From Brevundimonas sp. (GTDB lineage Bacteria > Pseudomonadota > Alphaproteobacteria > Caulobacterales > Caulobacteraceae): 5,690 bases of DNA. The stretch covers positions 1 through 5,690 of the forward strand of contig JAAXIW010000338.1 of the NCBI GenBank assembly GCA_012270135.1, read 5' to 3'. Made by a program: the position numbers and the translations under genes. Each line of letters opens with the position of its first letter. Position 1 is the first letter of the stretch. The notes beneath the pieces are model-generated. The model saw only the letters and a program-made list of their open reading frames with translations, was not told the origin of the DNA and did no database searches. This document shows, one piece after another, positions 1-5,582 of this stretch.

Positions 1-525
1 GAACAGCACCTCGGCGCCCTGCAGCATCATCGCGCGGGCGGTTTCGGGGTACCACTGGTCCCAGCAAATGCCGACGCCGACCCGGCCATAGCGGGTGTTC
101 CAGACCTTGAAGCCGGTGTCGCCGGGCCGGAAATAGTATTTTTCCTGATAGCCGGGGCCGTCGGGAATGTGGCTCTTGCGGTAGACGCCGAGGGCGGCGC
201 CATCGGCGTCCAGCATGACCATGCTGTTGAAATAATGGGGCCCCTCGCGCTCGAAGATCGAGACGGGGATGGCCACGCCCAGTTCGGCGGCGACGGGCTG
301 CAGGGCGGTGACGCAGGGATGCTCGCGCCACGGATAGGCGGTGGCGAACCACTTTTCCTCCTGGCTGACGCAGAAGTACGGGCCCTGGAACAGTTCCGAC
401 GGCAGGATCACCTGCGCGCCCCTGCCGGCGGCGTCGCGGATCAGACCGATGGTCTTGTCGATGTTCGTCTGCAGATCCTCGCCATAGGACGTCTGCAGCG
501 CGGCGACGCTGATGGTGCGGGTCAT
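1..525 (-). CDS. aguB: N-carbamoylputrescine amidase, N-terminal 175 residues (gene runs off the window)
   Basis: Carbon-nitrogen hydrolase (nitrilase superfamily) that hydrolyses N-carbamoylputrescine to putrescine, CO2 and ammonia in the cytoplasm, the last step of the agmatine route. Translating the minus strand from the ATG at 525-523 gives 175 open codons to the window edge; the family is usually about 290 residues, so roughly 60% is present. The nitrilase triad is visible: Glu44 in PSELFQGPYF, Lys117 in YRKSHIPDGPGY and Cys154 in GICWDQWYPE. The FQGPYFC, IPDGPGYQEKYYF and DQWYPE segments are typical of the AguB branch rather than of general nitrilases. The start is supported by an AGGAGG four bases upstream, inside the end of the preceding gene, and by a 4-base ATGA overlap with that gene's stop, which points to translational coupling. 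It follows aguA and a small gene in one operon. A beta-ureidopropionase-like substrate is a less likely alternative. Confidence 0.93.
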   Translation of the reverse strand, partial: MTRTISVAALQTSYGEDLQTNIDKTIGLIRDAAGRGAQVILPSELFQGPYFCVSQEEKWFATAYPWREHPCVTALQPVAAELGVAIPVSIFEREGPHYFNSMVMLDADGAALGVYRKSHIPDGPGYQEKYYFRPGDTGFKVWNTRYGRVGVGICWDQWYPETARAMMLQGAEVLF

Positions 526-896
526 TGGGCCTCCTCGACGCGAGCGCCGTCGCGATAGGTTGCGATACGCCGGATCGGACCGACAATCATGTTGTTGAAG
601 GCGTCCAGCTCTTCGGCTGGCACCCAAAGCTCCTCATGCACGCGCCCGCCCGCGATCTGTACGGGCCAACGGTCAGTCACATCCTGCGGAAGGTCGAAGG
701 CAAGTACGTGACCGACGCCCGAGGGCTCGTGCTTCGAGTTCCAGTCGCGTGCGATCTGCCCGGCGTAGTCGGCGTTCATCACCGGATAGAATATGGGCTG
801 CTCGGGCAACCGCGGCGGAAACGCCCGCCAGCCGTTACCCGCGATAAGGGCCAGTTCCGCCTCGCCCACGGGCCGATAAAGCGTCACCGTGCTCAC
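522..896 (-). CDS. Small conserved protein of the type labelled 'ADP-ribosylation/crystallin J1', inside the agu operon
   Basis: A 124-residue soluble protein with no signal peptide or membrane segment. I recognise the pattern FPPRLPEQPIFYPV (26-39), then N41, Y44, IARDWN (48-53), HEELWVPAEELDAFN (87-101) and a C-terminal IVGPIRRIATYR, from small bacterial proteins that databases often call 'ADP-ribosylation/crystallin J1'. That name appears to be inherited annotation: the protein is far shorter than true ADP-ribosylglycohydrolases, and I see none of their metal-binding aspartate motifs. No biochemical role is known to me. It starts with GTG at 896-894, preceded by AGGAG five bases upstream, and its GTGA overlaps the aguA stop; its own TGA overlaps the aguB start as ATGA. 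Two 4-base overlaps make it a fixed, co-translated member of the agmatine operon. An accessory or regulatory role in agmatine/putrescine metabolism is inferred from position only. Confidence 0.85.
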   Translation of the reverse strand: MSTVTLYRPVGEAELALIAGNGWRAFPPRLPEQPIFYPVMNADYAGQIARDWNSKHEPSGVGHVLAFDLPQDVTDRWPVQIAGGRVHEELWVPAEELDAFNNMIVGPIRRIATYRDGARVEEAQ

Positions 897-1894
897 GCTG
901 GCTCCTGCTGGGAGATGCAGTGGAAGGATCCGCCGCCGGAGAGGATGGCGATGGAGGGAAGCGCGATGATCTCACGGTCGGGGAAGACCGTCTTCAGGCC
1001 CTGACAGACGAGGCCGGCGGCCCGCTCGTCGCCGTAGGTCGGCACGATCACCGCCCCGTTGGCGATGAGGAAATTCATGTGGCTGGCGGGGATCGGCTTC
1101 TCGTCCTCGTCCAGCACCAGTCCCGGCGACGGCAGAGGCAGGACGCGGATCGGGCGGCCGTCGGCGTCGGTCATCTGAGACAGGGCGCGGGTGACCTCGG
1201 CGTAGACGTCGTCATTGGGGTCGCCGCGGCCCCAGGCGACCGGATGCGCCACCACGCCCGGTGCGACGAAGCGGGCCAGGTTGTCGACATGGCCGTCGGT
1301 GTGGTCGTTCAGCAGGCCGTCGCCCAGCCACAGCACCTTGCGGGCGCCCAGCGAGACTTCCAGTGCAGCGGTCGCCTTCGCCTCCGTCCAGTCGGGATTG
1401 CGGTTCGGGTTCAGCAGGCACTGGCGGGTGGTCAGGACCGCGCCCTGCCCGTCGTGGTCCAGCGCCCCGCCCTCGAGGATGAAGTCGTGGCGGTCCAGGG
1501 CGACGCCCGAGGCCGCGCCGATCTGGGCGGCGACGGTGTCGTCATGCTCCAGTTCGTATTTGCCGCCCCAGCCGTTGAAGCGGAAGGCGGCGGCGCGCTT
1601 CGAGCCGGCGCCGAAGATCGGCCCGGTGTCGCGCAGCCAGATATCCCCGAACCGGCCGTCGACCACCTCGACCCCGTCGACACCGGCGAATCGGGCCCGG
1701 GCGTCGGCGAGCGCCTCGTCCTTGCCGACCAGCAGCCTGACCCGTTCGCGGCCGGGACCCGCCAGGGCGCGCACCAGCGCCTCAACCTCGGCCTGCGCCG
1801 GTTCGAGGTTCTCCTCCCATAGCTCGCCATGGCTGGGCCAGCCGACCCACATCGCGCGGTGCGGCGACCATTCGGCGGGGACGGGCGTGTTCAT
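893..1894 (-). CDS. aguA: Agmatine deiminase (agmatine iminohydrolase)
   Basis: Hydrolyses agmatine to N-carbamoylputrescine and ammonia, the first step of the agmatine-to-putrescine route; cytoplasmic, of the peptidyl-arginine-deiminase-like (pentein) fold. The 333 residues span the whole family domain; characterised AguA proteins are about 360-370 residues, so this is a slightly compact version. Family motifs in order are PAEWSPHRAMWVGWP (6-20), IWLRDTGPIF with Asp89 (85-94), EGGALDHDGQG with Glu141 (141-151), LLNPNRNP (160-167), DGHVDNLARFV with His202 and Asp204 (200-210), and the C-terminal GGGSFHCISQQ with the nucleophile Cys326. Together they give the Cys/His/Asp/Glu guanidine-hydrolysing set. 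The start is chosen because MNTPVPAEWSPH begins just before the conserved N-terminal block; the Shine-Dalgarno is weak (AGGA about 12 bases upstream). It is the first gene of an operon with the small gene and aguB, lying downstream of the receptor's terminator with its own candidate promoter. It is expected to act directly with AguB. Confidence 0.95.
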   Translation of the reverse strand: MNTPVPAEWSPHRAMWVGWPSHGELWEENLEPAQAEVEALVRALAGPGRERVRLLVGKDEALADARARFAGVDGVEVVDGRFGDIWLRDTGPIFGAGSKRAAAFRFNGWGGKYELEHDDTVAAQIGAASGVALDRHDFILEGGALDHDGQGAVLTTRQCLLNPNRNPDWTEAKATAALEVSLGARKVLWLGDGLLNDHTDGHVDNLARFVAPGVVAHPVAWGRGDPNDDVYAEVTRALSQMTDADGRPIRVLPLPSPGLVLDEDEKPIPASHMNFLIANGAVIVPTYGDERAAGLVCQGLKTVFPDREIIALPSIAILSGGGSFHCISQQEPA

Positions 1895-1937
1895 CGGCGG
1901 ACAGTATCCTGAAAAGCGGCGCGCGGGTCAGCCGCGC

Positions 1938-1966
1938 CAGATAGCCACCCGGCCCCTCGACTTCAA
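1938..1966 (-). promoter_or_regulatory. Candidate sigma-70-type promoter of the agu operon
   Basis: On the minus strand TTGAAG (1966-1961) and TATCTG (1943-1938) are separated by 17 bases, an acceptable -35/-10 pair for a housekeeping sigma factor. Transcription would begin near 1931, leaving a leader of about 37 bases before the aguA ATG. It sits between the receptor terminator and aguA, where a promoter is needed. The hexamers are imperfect and the region is GC-rich, so this is a candidate only. I saw no clear operator palindrome beside it. Confidence 0.35.
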
Positions 1967-1992
1967 CGCGCGGCAGGCGACTCCGGCGCGGC

Positions 1993-2029
1993 AAAACGAA
2001 AGGGGGCGGCCCGTTTCCGGACCGCCCCC
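1993..2029 (-). terminator. Rho-independent terminator of the TonB receptor gene
   Basis: On the minus strand an 8-bp GC stem (2022-2029 with 2002-2009) is followed, after one mismatch, by 3 more base pairs (2018-2020 with 2011-2013) closing a GAAA tetraloop. The T-rich stretch CTTTCGTTTTG follows at 2002-1992. It begins about 27 bases after the receptor stop codon. It separates the receptor gene from the agu operon, so the two should be independent transcription units. Confidence 0.85.
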
Positions 2030-2056
2030 CCCGTCAGTCTTGCCGTGCGACGAGCC

Positions 2057-4579
2057 CTAGTAGGCCATGCGCAGGGTGGCCATCCAGGTGCGCGGAGCGC
2101 CGATCTGGGCGAACGGGCGGCTGTAGCCCGGCTGGCCCGGCGTGGCCGAGGTACGGGTGCCGAGGCCGCCGTAGTATTCCTCGTCGAACACGTTGGTCAC
2201 GTTGAACTGGAGGTAGGTTCCCTCGTAGCCCATCGGGGCGAAATCGACGCGGGCGTCGACGTCGACCACGGTGAAGGCGTCGTCACGCAGGTCGTTGACG
2301 TCGGTGATCCAGCGCTCGCCGGTGTACTTGGCCTGGACGCCGGCCGAGAACATCTCGTTGAAGTCGTAGCTGGCGCGGGCCGAGAACATCATGTCCGGCG
2401 TCTCGACCAGTTCCTTGCCGGCGGTGGCGGCGACGTCGCCGCCAGCGTTCAGGACGTAGTTGTCCTGCAGCTCGCTGTCGAGGAAGGAGGCCGAGGCGTA
2501 GAGGCTGAGAGCTTCGATCGGCGACCAGCCCACCGAGGCCTCGATGCCCTGCAGTTCCACCGAGCCGACGTTCCGGTCCACGAAGGTCGCCAGGTCTTCG
2601 TCGAAGGTGTTGACGATCCGGTTGTCGTAGTTGGTCCGGAAGCCAGCGACCGAGGCGACCAGGGTCGACGAGGTGTAGCGGTAGCCGATGTCGAAGGTCT
2701 GGGTCTCTTCCGGCACGACGGTCGGGTTGCCGATCGAACCATCCGGCAGACGGCGGACGATGTAGAGGCTGTCCGTACGCGGAGCCGACAGGCTTTCAGC
2801 GTAGCTGGCGTAGACCGAGTGGCCGTCGCCGAAGCGGTAGGAGGCGCCCAGGTTCGGCAGGATGTCGTCGTACTTCACCGTGCGCGAGTAGGGCGCGATG
2901 TACTGGGTCGCGCTGCCCGGGAAGGTGACGTTGCCGTTGGCCAGGGTCGTCGGGGTTTCGGTCGTGCAGCGGACGTTGGACGACGAGTTCTGCGAGTAGC
3001 AGTACTGGTTCAGTTCACGCTCAAAGAACGGCGCCCGCACGCCGATGTTGAGGGTCAGGGCGTCGTCCATGAACTGGCCGCGGTACTCCAGCGAGAACTG
3101 GTTCAGCGAGGCGATCGACTTACGGTCGCGCGACTGAAGATTGTAGCCGTCCAGATTGATGACGCGGTTGGCTTCGTCGTTGCGGCCGCCGAACCAGTCG
3201 ACGAAACGCGGGTTCGACGGATTGTCGAAGTTGACGAAGCCGTACTGGCCGTACTGACGGTGACGACCCCAGTCCCAGGCGTAGGCCGCGCGCAGGCGAT
3301 GATCGTCGTTCAGATCCCAGATCAGCGAGGTGTTCAGGCCGTAGCGATGGGTGTTGGTGTTCGACGGGGTCATGACGCGGACGCGGTCGAGCGTGTCGCC
3401 GTCGCCGTTCAGGTCCACGCCGCCGGTCGCGAACGTGCCGCGCAGCAGCCGGTCGGTTTCCGACAGGACGGTTTGCTGGGTGCCGCCGTTGGCCAGGGTG
3501 TACTGGAACGAGGGGTCGACGGTCAGGACCAGGTTGTCGGCCAGGGTGAAGCGCGAGTTGCCGCGGATGTTGCCGGTGTTCGACGGGTTCACGCGCAGGC
3601 CGTAGAAGCCCGTGCCGTTGACGTCGTTGTCGGCCACGCCGGTCCGGAACGTCGGAGCGGTGTAGGTGGTGTCGAAGTCGACTTCCCAACCGCGCGGGTC
3701 GTCAACGACCTGGTCGTTGCAGACGACCGTCTGGGCGACGTCGCAGAAGCCCGTCGCGGTGCGCAGGCTCGGGCCATTGTAGTTGTTGTTGCGGTTCTCG
3801 TTGTAGTGCGCCGACAGGGCGACGAAGTCGCCGTTGTCGCCGACCGGCTGGTAGATGCGCAGGTTATACTGCTGCTTCTCAAGGTCGCCGAGGCCCTTGA
3901 ACTTGTCGTACTCCTGGAAGGAGGCGGCGAACCAGGCCGAGGTGCCCCAGGGGCCGAACTCGCCCGTATCGATCAGGAACATCAGGCGGCGGTAGTCGAA
4001 GTCGCCGAAGGAGGCCTGGTACCAGCCGCCGAACTCCGAAGCCGGGCGACGGGTGACGTAGTTGATGGTGCCGCCGGTGGCCGAGGCCGTGGGGCTGTCG
4101 ACGTCCGTGGTGCCGGTGTTCACCGACGCACGCTGGATCAGTTCCGGGTCCAGCTGCTGGTTGGTGTAGGTGGCGTAGTTGCCGGTGTCGTTCAGCGGAA
4201 TGCCGTCGAAGGTCAGCGAGACGCGGTTGCCGTCGAAGCCGCGCAGACGAATGTTGCCGCCCGACGAACCGTAGGGGTCGGCGTTGGTGAAGCTGAGACC
4301 CGGCGTGAGGTTCAGCGTCTCCAGGATGGTCTGGCCGGCGGGCTGGGTGGAGATATACTCCTGGGTGACCGTGTTGCGGGTCTTGGAGACGGTCTCGGCG
4401 ACCGCCAGGCCGTCGACGTCGCGCGGCCCGCGCACGCCGGTCACGACCACGGCTTCCACTTCCGTGGCTTCGGAGGCGACCGTGCCCGAAGACTGGGCCA
4501 TGGCGGCGCTGGCGCCCAGGAAGCCGGTAAACAGGGCAGTCGTCGCCCAGAACACGCGTTTGCGGTTCGTCATTGTCAT
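2057..4579 (-). CDS. TonB-dependent outer-membrane receptor, probably phosphate-regulated; substrate unknown
   Basis: A full-length receptor of 840 residues that should import a scarce large nutrient across the outer membrane using TonB/ExbBD energy. A Sec signal peptide occupies about 1-28 (basic NRKR, a hydrophobic stretch, cleavage after AAMA). A TonB-box-like VEAVVVTG lies near 41-48. The plug domain covers about 55-178, with NIRLRGFDGNRVSLTFDGIPLND (109-131, split here only by description) and the plug-end ATGGTINYVTRRP (167-179). The rest is a 22-strand-type barrel with the C-terminal signature FNVTNVFDEEYYGG (792-805) and a terminal aromatic residue (RMAY). Likely surface loops carry two close cysteine pairs (279/287 and 527/538) and an Asp-rich DLNGDGDTLD (389-398). 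The most upstream ATG is reported, but the ATG at 4573 (residue 3) has better spacing from GGGGA, 9 bases against 3. A PhoB box lies about 105 bases upstream, and a terminator follows. The iron-siderophore role often assumed for such receptors is not shown by the sequence. Confidence 0.95.
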   Translation of the reverse strand: MTMTNRKRVFWATTALFTGFLGASAAMAQSSGTVASEATEVEAVVVTGVRGPRDVDGLAVAETVSKTRNTVTQEYISTQPAGQTILETLNLTPGLSFTNADPYGSSGGNIRLRGFDGNRVSLTFDGIPLNDTGNYATYTNQQLDPELIQRASVNTGTTDVDSPTASATGGTINYVTRRPASEFGGWYQASFGDFDYRRLMFLIDTGEFGPWGTSAWFAASFQEYDKFKGLGDLEKQQYNLRIYQPVGDNGDFVALSAHYNENRNNNYNGPSLRTATGFCDVAQTVVCNDQVVDDPRGWEVDFDTTYTAPTFRTGVADNDVNGTGFYGLRVNPSNTGNIRGNSRFTLADNLVLTVDPSFQYTLANGGTQQTVLSETDRLLRGTFATGGVDLNGDGDTLDRVRVMTPSNTNTHRYGLNTSLIWDLNDDHRLRAAYAWDWGRHRQYGQYGFVNFDNPSNPRFVDWFGGRNDEANRVINLDGYNLQSRDRKSIASLNQFSLEYRGQFMDDALTLNIGVRAPFFERELNQYCYSQNSSSNVRCTTETPTTLANGNVTFPGSATQYIAPYSRTVKYDDILPNLGASYRFGDGHSVYASYAESLSAPRTDSLYIVRRLPDGSIGNPTVVPEETQTFDIGYRYTSSTLVASVAGFRTNYDNRIVNTFDEDLATFVDRNVGSVELQGIEASVGWSPIEALSLYASASFLDSELQDNYVLNAGGDVAATAGKELVETPDMMFSARASYDFNEMFSAGVQAKYTGERWITDVNDLRDDAFTVVDVDARVDFAPMGYEGTYLQFNVTNVFDEEYYGGLGTRTSATPGQPGYSRPFAQIGAPRTWMATLRMAY

Positions 4580-4582
4580 CTA

Positions 4583-4587
4583 TCCCC
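4583..4587 (-). promoter_or_regulatory. Ribosome binding site that bears on the receptor start
   Basis: GGGGA on the minus strand lies 3 bases before the first ATG (4579) and 9 bases before a second in-frame ATG (4573). The second spacing is the normal one, so the protein may begin at MTNRKRVF and be 838 residues long. The signal peptide is intact either way. Confidence 0.5.
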
Positions 4588-4599
4588 GATGAAGAAAGA

Positions 4600-4631
4600 G
4601 CGCATGCGCCCGTTGACCGGCCTTGACCGGC
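4600..4631 (-). repeat. 10-bp tandem repeat and adjacent palindrome in the receptor leader
   Basis: On the minus strand GCCGGTCAA occurs twice (4631-4623 and 4621-4613), offset by exactly 10 bases, about one helical turn. Three bases further on is the perfect 10-bp palindrome GCGCATGCGC (4600-4609). Both sit between the PhoB box and the receptor start, so they lie in or near the promoter or the 5' leader. They could be a binding site for a second regulator, but neither motif matches an operator I know. Confidence 0.4.
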
Positions 4632-4673
4632 TCTGAAATCCCGCCCCCTCTACGGGCCCCGTCGGAAAGTGGG

Positions 4674-4702
4674 ACGACATTCGTGTGACAGTGATATGAC
4701 AG
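4674..4702 (-). promoter_or_regulatory. PhoB (Pho) box upstream of the TonB receptor, with a third degenerate unit
   Basis: The minus strand at 4702-4685 reads CTGTCATATCACTGTCAC. This matches 17 of 18 positions of the classical Pho box CTGTCATAWAWCTGTCAY: two 7-bp direct repeats in an 11-bp phase with a 4-bp A/T-rich spacer. A third unit, ATGTCGT (4680-4674), follows in the same phase with 5 of 7 matches. PhoB bound here would replace the -35 contact and activate transcription toward the receptor gene. A clear -10 element is not obvious in the GC-rich DNA downstream, so the start of transcription is not assigned. The only gene downstream in this orientation is the receptor. Confidence 0.75.
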
Positions 4703-4753
4703 CCTGCGCCGGTGGCGCGGGAGACACAGTGCTGTGGGCGGATTGCCTGTGGA

Positions 4754-4774
4754 TAGAGGTGTTGACAGCCTCTA
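4754..4774 (-). repeat. Small inverted repeat spanning the msrA stop codon
   Basis: TAGAGG and CCTCTA (4774-4769 and 4759-4754 on the minus strand) form a 6-bp stem with a 9-base loop; the TAG of the stem is the msrA stop. No T-tract follows, so it is at best a weak terminator or an mRNA 3' structure. Read-through of msrA transcripts into the receptor gene is therefore possible. The rest of the 4703-4753 gap shows only a 5-bp GCGCC/GGCGC hairpin and a CACAG/CTGTG inverted repeat. Confidence 0.3.
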
Positions 4775-5404
4775 GGCCACAGCGTCGCCCCATACGGCCC
4801 GCAGGCGCTCAGACCGCCCGCAGAACCGGCTGTATCCACCGTAGCGGACCGGATTGCGACGGGCGAAGTCCTGATGGGATGCGTCGGCGGGCCAGAACCG
4901 GGCCGCGTCGCGCACGGGCGTCACGAAACGCGCCGCGCCTATGCGGGCCGCCGCCGCGCGGCGCGAGGCCTCAGCCGCCGGCTTCTGCGCCGGAGAGGCG
5001 AACACGGCGGTGGCGTAGGACGGCCCTTGATCGCAGAACTGCCCGTCAGGATCGGTGGGGTCGATGGTCAGCCAGAAGCGGTCGACCAGCTGGCGGTAGC
5101 TGATCCGGGCCGGATCGAAGGTCACCTGGACGGCTTCGAGGTGGCCCGTCCCGCCCCGCACGACCTGTTCGTAGGTCGGGCGGGCGGTGGAGCCGCCTGC
5201 GAAACCCGACACCGCCGCCACCACGCCCGGAACGGCCTCGAAATTGGCCTCCACGGACCAGAAGCAGCCGCCCGCGAAGACGGCGACTTCGCGTCGGCCG
5301 CTGTCGCCGGCCTGGCCGGCGGCCGGCGCGCTTGCGGCCGGTTCGCCGGGCGAGCAGGCGGCGAGGCCGAGAACAAACAGGCTGAGCACGGGACGGTTCG
5401 GCAT
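4772..5404 (-). CDS. msrA: Peptide-methionine (S)-S-oxide reductase MsrA, predicted envelope lipoprotein
   Basis: Reduces the S-form of methionine sulfoxide in oxidised proteins back to methionine. The 210-residue product begins with a lipoprotein signal (MPNRPVLSLFVLGLAAC, lipobox LAAC, lipidated Cys17) and a low-complexity Ala/Gly/Pro linker (18-36). The MsrA domain starts at about 39: nucleophile Cys47 in AVFAGGCFWSVE, Glu90 in GTGHLEAVQV, Asp125 and Tyr130 in GQFCDQGPSYATAVF, and a probable resolving Cys195 in RFCGRSERLR near the C-terminus. The spacing of Cys47/Glu90/Asp125/Tyr130 equals that of the E. coli active-site residues 51/94/129/134. Cys124 is an extra cysteine typical of the GQFCD subgroup. 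The start at 5404 is favoured because AGGAGG lies five bases upstream and the lipobox follows at normal distance; a longer reading would bury the signal peptide. No +2 Asp (Ser18), so outer-membrane sorting is expected by the enterobacterial Lol rule. There is no msrB beside it. It probably forms a single-gene transcript. Confidence 0.92.
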   Translation of the reverse strand: MPNRPVLSLFVLGLAACSPGEPAASAPAAGQAGDSGRREVAVFAGGCFWSVEANFEAVPGVVAAVSGFAGGSTARPTYEQVVRGGTGHLEAVQVTFDPARISYRQLVDRFWLTIDPTDPDGQFCDQGPSYATAVFASPAQKPAAEASRRAAAARIGAARFVTPVRDAARFWPADASHQDFARRNPVRYGGYSRFCGRSERLRAVWGDAVA

Positions 5405-5409
5405 GGGAG

Positions 5410-5415
5410 CCTCCT
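5410..5415 (-). promoter_or_regulatory. Strong ribosome binding site fixing the msrA start
   Basis: AGGAGG on the minus strand lies five bases before the ATG at 5404-5402. It decides in favour of the 210-residue lipoprotein reading over an in-frame ATG 75 bases further upstream, which has no comparable site. Confidence 0.85.
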
Positions 5416-5436
5416 GGCGGGCGATCATTCCCTGCA

Positions 5437-5462
5437 TACGGACGCCCGCCCCGAATGGTTTC
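5437..5462 (-). promoter_or_regulatory. Possible ECF-sigma-type promoter of msrA
   Basis: On the minus strand GAAACC (5462-5457) and CGTA (5440-5437) are 16 bases apart. This resembles the GGAAC/CGTT-like two-block promoters used by stress sigma factors of alphaproteobacteria, with mismatches in both blocks. It would give a leader of about 25 bases before msrA. No good sigma-70 pair was found in the same gap. The match is loose and could be chance. Confidence 0.25.
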
Positions 5463-5475
5463 ACCCAACGGCCCG

Positions 5476-5513
5476 ACAAAACAAGACCGCCGGCCCCGTG
5501 AGGGACCGGCGGT
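5476..5513 (-). terminator. Rho-independent terminator of the OmpA-family gene
   Basis: On the minus strand an 8-bp stem (5513-5506 with 5493-5486), one mismatch and 3 further pairs (5504-5502 with 5497-5495) close a TCAC loop. The T-rich stretch CTTGTTTTGT follows at 5485-5476. It lies about 70 bases after the OmpA-family stop codon and separates that gene from msrA. Confidence 0.85.
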
Positions 5514-5532
5514 GCTGCAGTTTCAGGCTTTC

Positions 5533-5575
5533 GGCCTTCCGGACGAAGGCCGGGCGCTTCGTGCAGCGCCCGGCC
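5533..5575 (-). other. Two overlapping hairpins in the 3' untranslated region of the OmpA-family mRNA
   Basis: A perfect 10-bp GC stem (5575-5566 with 5557-5548, 8-base loop) begins 7 bases after the stop codon. A second 7-bp stem (5551-5545 with 5539-5533) reuses 5548-5551, so the two cannot form fully together. Neither is followed by a proper T-tract; the true terminator comes later. They may protect the mRNA 3' end or mark a processing site. Confidence 0.5.
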
Positions 5576-5582
5576 GACCGTC

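Noticed and set aside
169..558. 129-codon plus-strand open frame over aguB
   Set aside because: It is a shadow of the aguB coding frame, which carries the complete nitrilase triad.
920..1822. 300-codon open frame on the plus strand antisense to aguA
   Set aside because: It has no recognisable motif or ribosome site, and its composition is typical of a GC-rich shadow frame. The complementary frame is a clear agmatine deiminase.
2045..4636. 863-codon open frame on the plus strand, antisense to the whole TonB receptor gene
   Set aside because: The translation is a low-complexity Val/Arg/Gly/Asp mix without domains, as expected opposite a high-GC gene. The minus-strand receptor has a signal peptide, plug and barrel motifs.
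4762..4767. Perfect TTGACA on the plus strand, like a -35 element
   Set aside because: No -10-like hexamer follows at 16-18 bases, and no plus-strand gene lies downstream. On the minus strand it forms part of a lone CTGTCAA, out of phase with the PhoB box.
5405..5479. Longer msrA reading starting at 5479
   Set aside because: It would place 25 extra residues before a good lipoprotein signal and begin in the upstream terminator's T-tract; the strong AGGAGG lies before 5404.
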